The notes under the pieces are model-generated. The model had not been told where the DNA came from. It made no database searches and was given only the letters and a program-made list of their open reading frames with translations. A DNA stretch of 64,000 bases from Aldrovandia affinis (taxonomy: Eukaryota; Chordata; Actinopteri; Notacanthiformes; Halosauridae), in contig JAINUG010000049.1 in assembly GCA_029706075.1 (NCBI GenBank), forward strand, positions 1,419,418-1,483,417. Reading direction: 5' to 3'. A program made the position numbers and the translations under genes. Each line of letters opens with the position of its first letter. Position 1 is the stretch's first letter. Positions 26,201 through 38,200 of this stretch are shown here, piece after piece.

Positions 26201-29200
26201 CATTGACAAGTGCATTTATATTAGTTGCATTAGCATCCGTGTTTTTTGACAGAGATTTGCTAAAATATTACTGGCTTTTGGCGAGAGAAAAGGGACATTA
26301 TGCATCAAGCCTTCCGATGGAGCCAAAGCGGGACACGAATGGCACTGGTGTGAGCTTCTCTTACCCCAGATATGAGAAAGACCTTGCAGAAGTCCAGCAC
26401 GGGGAGGATCTGGAGGAAGCTGGCCGCCTCCAGTGTGTCCTGCAGGTTCTCCATGTTGAGGGACAGCTTAGCGGTGTAGATGAAGTCGATGATCTTCTTG
26501 AGGCCTATCCGGTTGACGCCGTGAAGCTTGATACACATCAAGTCCTGTTCCTTCATTCCACCTTGGAGAGCACGGTAGATGGGAGAAAGAACCCAACAAA
26601 TCTTTGATTAAAATGTTCATCCCTAGACAGGGTATTTATCTGCAGGTTTAACCCGGTACGCATACTAGTTTAAAAAAAAGTTTGTCACCATGAAGAAATG
26701 ACAAAAGTCAACTTTACAATTATTAATTTAACTGCATTTCCTGAATGTATACTTGCATGTCTGTTGTTTATTGCTGAACTCATAACAAATCCTTAGGTCC
26801 TAGAATGAGTCAACAACAATGTTTCTGTATCAAGGATATGTGTGTAGATATATATAATTTAGGGTGAAGTATGTCGATGGGGGAGAAAATAAAAGCACAA
26901 TCAAATTATCTGGAGGCCCTGCTAGGCAGCTGGGAAAGGCCTCATGGGGGGCTTGACAAGCGAACAATACTTACATCCACAATGGCTCATAAAAAAATGA
27001 CACCGGCTGATTAAACAGATATTATTTCCCACAAAATCGAAAATGACACTGCACATGCAGACACGAATATGCTCCAATATTTCCAAGAAAAAACACCCTG
27101 ACACGCATCATTAACCTGTAATTGTGCGTTTGGTTTAGTTAGGTTTAATTTTAGTTCAGGTTATTTAGGCACGTTAGACTTGAGAGTGTAGCCATTCATA
27201 GCCAGGCCATTTACTTAGCTATTTGCACCCTCAGAAAACAGATCCCAACGTTCTCAAAGTCCGTTTGAAAGCGTATCTGCCGCAGATAGGGGAAAGCAAG
27301 CATGTCAAACGACTCGGGTGCAACCGAATCAAACGCAACGATTGGAGAGCCGAAGATGACATTGGTCCGACGCGGGCTCCTTACCTGTAAACATCGCTTT
27401 GAAGTAGTCGCTGGAGGAGGCCATCATCGCCCGGTGAACTGGAAACGCCTCGTCCCCATCTCCCGGCACCAGGGTTACGTCACAGAGCAGCCCCTCTATT
27501 CTCAGCTGGTCGAACCCCTGTCAACAAGGGAAGAGTGGCCCGTGAGAGGAAGGCAGACTGATACCCGATGACAGTGGACACCCCCATCCCCCAGGGCACC
27601 GAGCCAAAGATGGAGCATGCTCAAATCACAAGCGAGTGGTGGGCTTCACACTAGTTACAATAATTAATCCAACGGAATAGCAAGCCAATGTCAGGGCTTG
27701 TTTTTTTCCAGTGACACCCAGGTTAGAACTGGAGGCTTCATTCCAGTAGAAGCCATTGCATTTTAGCTTGGTGTGTGCTCCCACGTGCTACGCAGACCCT
27801 GTGAGCATGTACCTCACTGACAACCGCAAACAAGAGAAGAGATGACCGTTCTGGTCACGTTTTTGTTTGGTTGCGCATTCGATCTCATCTTCAGTCTGAT
27901 TGTGCCGAGGTCATAGGTCATAGAGTTCAAATGTACTAGTCAATGTGATGAGCAGAGTAGACCTGAACTGACACTGATTGGAGGAGAGCCTGAGGTGCTA
28001 TGAAATGTTCTGGGATGTATACATGCATGCAGGGTGGGGAATGCCTGAATGAAGGGCTCACTATTTACACACTGGTACAATGCAGACAACATTGGTATGT
28101 TGTTACAAAACAAACATTTGGCAAATACATTCTTTATAATTAAGTCCTTGCTTGTAAGGACTCGCCCTTCTCCCACACAAATGAAAAGTAGAGTGGCCTG
28201 ACGAGGAGCAGGAGAAATATGTGTCCCTATGGAGAAATATGTGTGACTATGAAAGACTAGGCCAGACTAATTACCAGTGCGGGGGGAGAAAATAACTTAG
28301 CCTGATGGTTAAACCACAGATCTTAATGAGCATTATTGGTCGTTTTGACTGCATACCCCATGTAGAACAGCAAGACGCAACAGAGCTCAGAGGAGCAGTC
28401 AAGCATGTGGCCATGCAATAAATTCAGATTCAATTACACACCATTCAAGGCCTTGCTTTTTCTACAGGTTATGCAACTGAAAGTATTGTTATCGTTTTCA
28501 GAATAGCACTTGACTGTCGGATGAATTACTGTAACTGGAAGTTGCTTGAAGTAATAAATTGCTTCGTCTCTGGTGCCAAAAATGCATTTTGTTTTTTTAC
28601 CTGCAGTATTTTGCAAACTTATCGTTTAATTAAACGGTTGGATATCGGGTAAATCTGGCCACGGGGCGAATCCTTGGACTGCGCCTGATCGGCTGCAGTT
28701 CACCAACTAGGGACACTGAAACCACATGCCAGAAATCCAGGAAGTGGGCTAACCCAATTAACAACCAAGACAACAACAACAAGAGACGCCCTGGGTCTAA
28801 ACAGGTTTAAGCTTGTACCCAGATTCACAATCGTCCATCTGTGGGGAGGAGATGCTCAACACTCAAGAGTGTTCAACAGAATCTTCAAGCTTCTCAGACA
28901 GACAACTAGGCCTATAGAGACTAACACAATCTTGGCAATGCTATCCCATAATTAAATAAGCTAGCTCATATGCTGTTACTAGGGAACAGGCTTGCAGGGT
29001 TCCCCACCAGTGCTATATGCATTTCTTTAAAAAGGGACTCTTCACTTTTTCAAAAGGATCTGTATCAACTGCCGGGGTTCATAAATGTCTGTATCACATT
29101 CAAAAGGCTTCTGCTGACTAAAAGACGCTTAGACACTTCCCATCTCTCTTAGATGCAGAAAAGCTCATGCACACATTTTTCTCCTCAAAACTGGAATATA

Positions 29201-32200
29201 GCAATCCAAACTGTGTATGGTCCACTCTCCAATTAACCCCATTATGCTGATGCAAGGATTTTCACTCCAAAAAAAAAAAAATCACACACCACCTACCCCA
29301 CAGATTCAAGGATGGTAGAATCACTAGCCGTTTTTCACAAGAGACTGAAATCACACCTTTTCAGACTACACTGAAATGTATTAAAAAAACAAAAACTCTT
29401 CCGTTAGTCTTAACAGGTCTTGTAGTGCAGGGGTTCTCAACATCGGTACTGGAGACCCACTGCGCATGCTAGTTTTTGTTACAGCCAATCTCTTGATCAA
29501 TTAAGACTGTTGAAAATATGTGTGTGAGTTCCAGCATCATTTTCCCTTAAAATTTTTTAAACTCAATGTAGGTTTGGCTTGTTGTCAATCGCTCTGTCAC
29601 TGAAGTTAATTTTCCACATATAGTTTAGTTTCAATGGCCAGGTGTCCAGACTCATCAATTAGGCCCCCACTGATTTAATCTGCCAGTCTATAATTGAATC
29701 AATTAAAAAATGAACCTTGTGTGTCATATGGCACATTACACAAAATGAGAGCATTAGCTTATCTGACTGATTTAAAGTCCTGGGATGTGAATATGGGACA
29801 TATATTGTTCATGGCATATATAGTCATTTCTGACATAATATGCCCTTCAGAGACTAAATCATGCTTTAATAGAAAGTCAAAGCATCTAATTAAGAACAAT
29901 TAACAGCTAGTTACAAATTAGAGGTTGCAATTATGGTTGGAATGAAAAACCAGCATACACAGTGGGTCCCCAGGACCGAGGTTGAGAACCACTGCTGTAG
30001 GGCACATCTCTACAATGACACCACTTTGATTGCAGCTTTGAAGATCTAAAGCTCCAGTGCAGGTTTCATAGCCAAGTTTCTGCTAAATGTCAAAATTGTA
30101 AATTGTAAAATTCTCCATCTTACAAAGCACTGTATGGGCAACATTAGAAAGTAGAAACAGGCAGCAGTGCTTCTGGTAACAAGGCTTTTAAAATTACGGA
30201 ATGACTTGCCTGGGGAATTACAATGTCTCAATACTTAAACCCAGTCCAAACACTTTTTTTAGCCCTTCTTCTTCCTTGTAATGACCACTTGTCCCCATAA
30301 TAAGCATCGTTATGTATCTATACTGGTGCCACCTGGAGAAGACAAGATGGGTTAAAAACATGTTGTGGCATACTGCGCTGAGTGCAAGTAACCAGCCACT
30401 GAGTGTTTGTTCGCCTGTTCAGAACACTACTCGCACATTCTATGTCATGCTATGCCATTCAATAACAAACCAAAGGTAATCCTCGATTCACCATACCCAG
30501 GTCGCTTGCCGTCTCCTTTCGCCACGGTCCACACTTCTGCTGTCAATGTTTAGCAGCGGCTCACACGGCACATATGTTTGGGCTAAAATAATGTTTTAAA
30601 ATTCTTTACCATTAACCGCTTGCTGCATAAGGGCCAGCAGGTCTCCATACCCTCAGCCATCTGCTACGTCTATGTCTTGACATTTATGGGTTCTGCTGAG
30701 ATTCCATAAACATTTGGACACCCGTTTTAATCCCGATCTACAGAATACAAGGCGAATGAAATGCAGATCACATTGCGGAGGACTGGTTTCATTCTGGACC
30801 ACCGTAAGACAACATTCAGCCTGCCTCTAGAGGACATGGTTCTCTTGGATCGACAGAGCAACAATATTGTTTTTTGGTTAAACTGTCCAAGTCCAAGTCT
30901 CGGCAATAACACCGTTGCTGGAAATACAAACTCACTTGATGTCACACTGTGAAGCTGGAGCCATCATTAGCTGGCCGACTGCCGCCTGTCTTCGAACGTC
31001 AATCTATAGAGTAACCTTGCTGTGACAGAGGCAGCGCACGCTGGCCCCTGGGTGTCGGAGCGATCATTTGACAACCCATCAGCCGAGCTGTAAACACAGC
31101 ACACTCAGACTTCCTGGGGCTGGTTCAATAAAAGCAATTACAACACGTGGACACTTCTGAAACAGAAAAAAACAAAACCCATGCACAAACCGTGTACGAC
31201 TGTCACGCACACTGGGAAAACGCAATCGCACGCCAATCGATCCCACCCCTCTCCTACTACAAAATTATCAATGTTATAAAACGGTATTACAGAGCACTGC
31301 ACAGGGACCTTAAACACTACAACTACAACATAAAATATTGAAAGGGCCGATTCACACCATTTCCCATTTTTACTCCTATTTTTTAATTAATTATTAGATG
31401 AGTAATAGTTAAAAAACAAAGAAAGGTATATGAAACATGGCTGTATACAAATACAAATTTTGCATTGTGTAAAAGGAGTATTGCCGTCTAAATCCTGAAT
31501 TCCAGAGTTTTATCTCTTATTTGAGAGATTGTGGATGAAACAAACACTTGAAGAGTTTTGAAAATGTGGTCAATGTTGTTTTGTGGTCATTTCTGATTTA
31601 GATTGAGGTTGTGCTCGACAGGTTTCACAAATTGGTATTTTTTTCTCCTCCCAGGTAATGACGTGATAACACAGGTCATTTGAATAGACCAATGAACGTT
31701 TGTCTACATTTTGAAATTCTCTCCCATCCTAATGGCTCGCCCACACTCTGCTACTAGGCAACAGTAGCTGTATGCCACACTCTGCTACTAAGCAACAGTA
31801 GCTGTATGCATTTGTAATTCTGTAATGGTGGATTGTGCTACATTTTCCCGAAAGATAATCTCGATAACAAAGCTATCAGTGCAACCCCTGTACAATCATA
31901 TATTTTTAAACGTAAAAATTAAGGTTAGTTAAATCGTGAAAAAAAACAATTAAATTGCTCTAAGAATGAGTTCATTTTAAAAACATAGCGGAGCTATATT
32001 TCCACAGACCTTTATGTAGTGGAATAAGCAAACTATGGGTTTGTATTCATTACTTCCACTTGTCATCTCATGTTTTAGAAGTGAATATAGGACATATTTT
32101 GTGCTGATAAGGAAATCGAAGGTTATTTCGCTTTTTTAAAAGTGATACCCTTAACTAACCATTACAATGTAAGCAAGTAGTTTTTTCCCTTCTTTTTGGG

Positions 32201-35200
32201 GTGATATCGATGCAAATCACTTCACTTTTCAAAGGGAGCAAATGTGTGCGTGCTCCTGTAGCAGCCATGGTGGAATGGGCTGGGGAAGGGGTGAGAGCTA
32301 TGGGATTTTCTGTCAATCAGGCTAGACATTTAAGATTTATTCAAGAATATCATTACCATGCCCGTCCAGATTTCCCAGGTGAAAATAGGCTTAAAAAGAG
32401 AGCCATTTTTCATGTTTATTGATGCATTTGATTGCCAAAAAAGACAGTAGATTCATTGACACTAAACATTTCTTTACAAGAGAAATCATCTGAATTTAAA
32501 TCCATGGGAGTACTCTTTTAAAGTTAAATACCCATGTGTTAAAGGGAAAAGAAAAGCTGCTGGGTGGCTCATCCTGTTAAGGCTGTTCTAGTGTGTGGAA
32601 GAGCCCCATGGTCTGGTACCAAATCCAGATGGTGCCAGTGCCAGCTGTGACCAGAGACCCAGCAGGGAAACACATACTTGGTGATAGCGTCACCCGGGGA
32701 CGGAGTGATTCAATCGGCTGGGTAGTCCATGTCTTGTGAGGAGAGCATGTTCTCGTCCGCGCTCTCCCGAATTGACAGCGGAGGTTGCACTCCTGCACTC
32801 CAAAATGTGGACTGCACGATTCTGCACTCCAAATTGTGAGAAGGGGCAACAGCATGAAAAATATAAAAAAATACATTGAGGGGTGGGACAAAAAGTCAGG
32901 GCTGTGAATATTAAAGAACGGAAATGGTTTGAAGGGAAGGTGAAGATACGCTAATATGTGGGTGAGAGTCTGGTGCCATATCATACTGTCAATACTAGAA
33001 CTGATGAAAAGATGAAAAGGGTGCCTTTCGGCATATTATCAGGAAAAGGTTGGTACTGAGTGTTCTGTGCATTATCATTTCCCCCCCCATTATTAGGTGT
33101 CCTGTAGATATTTTCTCCTCCAAATCACCATGTGGATCTGGACAAGGTCACCGAATGGCGCCGACGGAGCTGAAGGGGTTTCTTGATGGACAAAGGGAAT
33201 TAACGTCTGTTTCTGGTTTCTGTTACTGCCAGACGAGGACGCGGCCCTTCACCTTCACAGTCGGTAATGTGGGAGAGAATTGCCGCCATTTTGAGCCCAG
33301 CGTTTTGGGAAGAGACCTGAGAGACGGTGCCTGGGGCGGAGGGGCACCTGTTCTGTGCTAATGAAGTGCTTCATGAGGAGCCGATGAAGGGAGATGCGGC
33401 CAGGCTGTCGGAAGCCACTTTCAGGACTTTCAATGCCTGCGTCCACATTCAGTGACCACAGCTTCACCCCGGTTCCAAGAAACAGGCTTTTATAGGCCTC
33501 TCCTTTTATAGGGCTCTCCTCTTATAGGGCTCTCCTCTTATAGGCCTCTCCTCTTATAGGGCTCTCCTCTTATAGGGCTCTCCTCTTATAGGGCTCTCCT
33601 CTTATAGGGCTCTCCTCTTATAGAGCTCTCCTCTTATAGGGCTCTCCTCTTATGGGATCATCCCTTGATCACGGCCATAAGTGGAAGGAAGGGCCAGTCA
33701 GGAGCTCACCGAACCACATACACCTTTAATTTCCCCCCTCCCACCCGTGTTGATCAGTGCTTCGTGAATGTTGCGGTGTGGTCTAAGTCTTTTTCCAATT
33801 AATCTGTCGACATTTGAAAATGCCTGCCTTTTTTTGTCCACTTAACAGATTCATTAACTGCATAGAGAACAGATGCATCGATTCACAAAGTCATGAACCC
33901 TGAGAGGGCGATGGCAAAAATCGAATTACAATGTCAGGGGCGTGCAAGTCTATGGACACACTTAAGTCGTTTCTTTCCCTTTCCCCATCTCTTGGGTTTT
34001 CCCCATTTAGCTTCACAATGCAGTTCCCTCAGAATCAGTGAACTCTTTTCTACACGAGTGAATATAATGAAACTGGCTTCTTGCATTGCCGCATGCCGCT
34101 TGGCCTTCTCTGCATTCCTCTCAGCGCGTAAACGATTACCCGTCTTAGTGCCCTGCTAAACCCTCGAGTAAAGCGCTGGATTAAACTGGCATTCAACTCA
34201 AAATAAAACTGCCACTTTTGTCAAGGGGCACTTTTCTCGCTCGGGATGGGCCTGATTTGTCCCATCTAATCTTCGTTTGTCTTTTTTTCCCCTTTCTAGA
34301 CACAAAGCCAAGGGGATGACCCAAAGATAAGTGGTTTCTTCATCCTTTTGGAGGGGACTTTGAAGGGATCAGTCGCTCTTGACCGATTACAGTTTATATC
34401 AAACAGTGAGAGATGCCATATCAGTCATCAAACGGACAGCTGGACATACAGGCACCCCCTGACTGTTGCGTGCCAATTACTCCCTACAGCCTAGCTTTGC
34501 CCACTTGGCTTAATCGAACCAATTGTTCTGGAACGTAGCTTAAGCCAGCCATAGCAACTTCAAATACACTGTCACACACCACGTGACAAACCCTGAACGG
34601 GAACAGAGCAGACTGGAGACACAGGTACGGAGTGGAGTTTTATTAATTTTTTCCTGTCTCTCCCCCCAGACATGGGGAAGAGACAGTGGGAGTAGCAGGT
34701 TAACATATAACAAAGACCAACACAAACACAGATGCAAAATCGTCACCCTACTCGGCGCGAAGCTTTCTGGTAAAAACAACAAACTAAAATAACAAGTTAA
34801 AATAATCATAACTTACAGGACACCGCGCCTCTTCCTCTGGAGTTCCCCTGGAACCTCCCCAGGCACACACATATCCAGTGACCTTTCAAGTGCTTCCCCA
34901 AACCATTCATACGGAGACACTCGCCACTCCCCACAGTGAGTGTTTTCTGACAACCAGCCCCGAGACACTCTCCACTCTTCCAGTGAGAGTTCTCAGGCTG
35001 TTGCCCAGAAACACTCTCCACTGCCGAGTGCGAGCTGTGCGAGTGTTATATGTTAACCTGCTACTTTTTGTAAATAACTGTAAAATGGAAATGTAATCTG
35101 TGTACTTGTAGGCCAGTAAGCTATAGCTAGCTATCAAAGCTAGCAATTCTACTGAAGTTGGCTAAGACCAAAGCAAACACAACTTGAACAACAAAGAACA

Positions 35201-38200
35201 TTAGCTAAAACATCTTTAGAACCACAAGCAGCTAGCCAACTTAGCTAGTTAAACTGCATTCACTTTCCAATATTTGACTAATTTACAAGGCAGCCATTTT
35301 CACAGAGGAAATAATTGGTTAGCTTGTTAATTCTGATGAAAGGGTCTTGCATGTGCACAGCTTTCAGGGTGTTTTGCATGCAAAACATGTATTGATTATG
35401 GCAGCTCACCTATCAATAACAAGAAGTTATAAGGGGTTTGAATGTATTGTATACAAAAGCTGCCCATAACAACCTCGACATGGTTGTTTGGCACTGCAGC
35501 ATTTTTCAGCACCAACCTAGTCTTTCACTTAAGCTGTTTTTCCATAGCACAAAATGGTAGGAAGTACACCCATTTGCTGATGAGCTAGCTTGCTGCTATC
35601 TAACATTGATAATGTAATGTGCATTTCCTTTGCCCTTTGATTGCCAACATCAATTCGCTAGTTGAGATTTTATCTAGTTAAAATGATTAACTACATGGTT
35701 AGTTGTGTAATGCTAGCATGCTAAACTAGGCAAGCTGGCTAATGTAAAGATTCAATTGTCAAGCCAGCTAGCTAATGAAGCATCATACAATATCAACATT
35801 GCTGTAGTGGTAACTTTTAGATCCAGAGGGAATTCAGTAGGGCTGACCCCACTTAGTCGACTGGTCGATTGTTTGGTCGATGGGCTGTTGGTCGACCGAA
35901 ATTTGTTTTGGTCAAGCAGTTGGGAAAAAAAAAAAAAAAAAAAATAAATCTCCACGCAGCATGAGACACCTAGATTCGCGCCACAGTTCGGCGTGCTTGT
36001 CAGTAGAATATTCCATTCTGGACGCTGCGGGTATGGCAGTGACAGTCCTTCACTCTTAACATAGCTAGGCCTATATATGTTCTCTTCAAATTATATTAGG
36101 CAGTTAAGGTAATAGTAATGTTGTGAATAATTCTGCAAAACTAATAAAAGTAACATTTTATAATAAATGTGTTTTGCTAATTGTATGGTTTATATATTTA
36201 TAACTAACATGCGTAACACCCCCTTTCATGTAGCCTATATTGTATCCTTGTTTTAGGCACGCGAATGTGCATTTTACTTGTAGCCTAAGATTTGCCTACA
36301 GTTAAGATTAGTGATATAGGCATACTTTAATTACTCATTTCGATATAACCTAAGAACATAATATCAAAGAAAAATCTGGAGTATGGCAGCATTTTGTTTT
36401 AATCGTGGACAATCCAAAAAAAGTGGAATGTAAACTTTGCAAGCGTGTTTTCCAAGGGTTTATCGTTAATAAAACGAGGAGCAGCCTTTTGCCAAAAAAT
36501 GTGGACAAGCTAGTGTTCCTGTGCCATAACATGAAACAACTGGGGAAGTAGGCCATCGGATGGTCTCCGACTCAAGTAAGTTATTTTCGATAGGCTAAAG
36601 CCACTTTATGTTCAGCTTTAGGCTACAATTTAAGACATTAAGCTATGTGTAATCATTCGTTTGTTAGCCAATTTTTTGGCAAAAGAGATTTTAAATCCCA
36701 ATGAGACCAACCTGGTTAATTAAATAAAACATAGCCTACGCATTAGAATGTGTTATGGTTGTGGTCAAATAAAAGCATCAGTCTATTATGTGGCCATACC
36801 ACAACTTCACAAGCGCAACGGCAGAATCTGCAAGGGCAGCATGAAGAGGATTTTTTTCCTTTCAAGTAATCTTGAACTACGGCTCCATAAAGTCCATCCA
36901 TCCATCCATCCATTGTCTAAGCCGCTTATTCCTGGTCAGGGTCGCGGGGGGGTTGCTGGAGCCTATCCCAGCATGCGTTCCGGGCGAGAGGCAGGAATAC
37001 ACCCTGGACAGGTCGCCAATCCATCACAGGGCACACACACCATTCACTCACACACTCATACCTACGGGCAATTTAGACTCTCCAATTAGCCTAACGTGCA
37101 TGTCTTTGGACTGTGGGAGGAAACCGGAGGAGAACATGCAAACTCCGCACAGAAAGGCCCCCAGCCTGGATTTGAACCCGAGACCTTCTTGCTGTGAAGC
37201 GACAGTGCTATCCACTGCACCACCGTGCCGCCTCTCCATAAAGTCATTAGCCTATTGTTAGTCATTTGTGTCATTCACTTAAGAAAGTTATAAAACATGA
37301 GACAAGCGCAGTGTCCATATGGTTGTATTTATTAAAACAAATAGGGTGTGTCATATAGGAGAAAAAAAAAAAAGTTGGTCGACCAAGATTTTTTTTAGTC
37401 GGGGACAGCCCTAGAATTCAGAGTATTTATTTTGCTAGCTAGTTGCTAAATATTACGAGTGCTTGTGGTATGATCAACACAGGTAACAGACCATATTTAA
37501 AAATGGTGTGTGACAATTCTGTGATGACTGCATTTGACCAACGAAATGTGCAGTCTTGCTAGCTTCAGGTGCTAACTTCTGATCCATCTGCTACTTCTGG
37601 TTCTTGATGGTATGGTTGGTACCACCTCATGAGTAGGGACCAAAAACTGGTTCAGGAACTAAAGGGATTCTTCTGCTGTCAACGCAAGCACCTGGTTCCA
37701 GATTCTGGTACAGTACGATACGATATTACTTTCTACTAGTCTCGTCCCATCTCCCAAATCCAACCCCCTCAGTCTGCCTCTCACCTGTAGGACGACGGAA
37801 CTGTGGGTGTTGCTTGTGAAGAATCTTGTGTTGCCCGTCTTCGACGCCTGAAGGTGGGCGGACACGCCCATGTCGCTGTTCCCCAAAGACACTTTCATAT
37901 GAGGGTCGTCCTCATCCACGAGGGATCTGCAGGGGGTGAAGAGGAGACAGGCAAGCCAAAGGTCCTTAGTGCTGAAGTTCTGAGCAAACATCCAATATTC
38001 ATTCAATATACAGAGGCGGGTCTCAATATTTCCACTGTTTTCAGCTGTTACACAAATTTTGGTAGCATCAGAGAGAAAGCATTCAGTTTTTAGTAAGAGC
38101 ACCATAATCACAAGGACATTTCCTACAGTTTGATCATTTTAAAATGGTAAAGAAAACTGTGCTTTCCCCTACAATAAATGTTTAATTTACTCATACAAAA

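Larger units (their letters stand above)
24295..26364 (-). other. klhl13: klhl13 intron 4 (2.1 kb)
   Basis: The intron runs GTAAGA to CTCAG. It contains a SINE 3'-end fragment directly next to a palindromic MITE near 25622-25840; the rest shows no recognised feature. Confidence 0.85.
27518..37784 (-). other. klhl13: klhl13 intron 2 (10.3 kb)
   Basis: The intron runs GTGAGA to GACAG. It holds a MITE at 29428-29994, a 34-bp tandem duplication at 31741, a probable SINE near 32565, a 16-bp minisatellite at 33491, an inverted-repeat unit at 34691-35065 and the hAT element at 35838-37413. Nothing recognisable was seen in 27518-29420 or 30003-31740. Confidence 0.85.

Noticed and set aside
10784..27517. 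klhl9 instead of klhl13
   Set aside because: The gene has introns throughout the coding region, a KLHL13-type MPLKWK first exon and KLHL13-like residues. Without a tree, a fish-specific paralogue cannot be fully excluded.
33491..33650. Possible CRISPR-like array
   Set aside because: Units are contiguous 16-mers without spacers and the genome is vertebrate; it is a minisatellite.
37168..37233. tRNA gene candidates in the tRNA-like heads of SINEs
   Set aside because: Box A and B motifs are present but no complete cloverleaf follows, and they are joined to SINE bodies.
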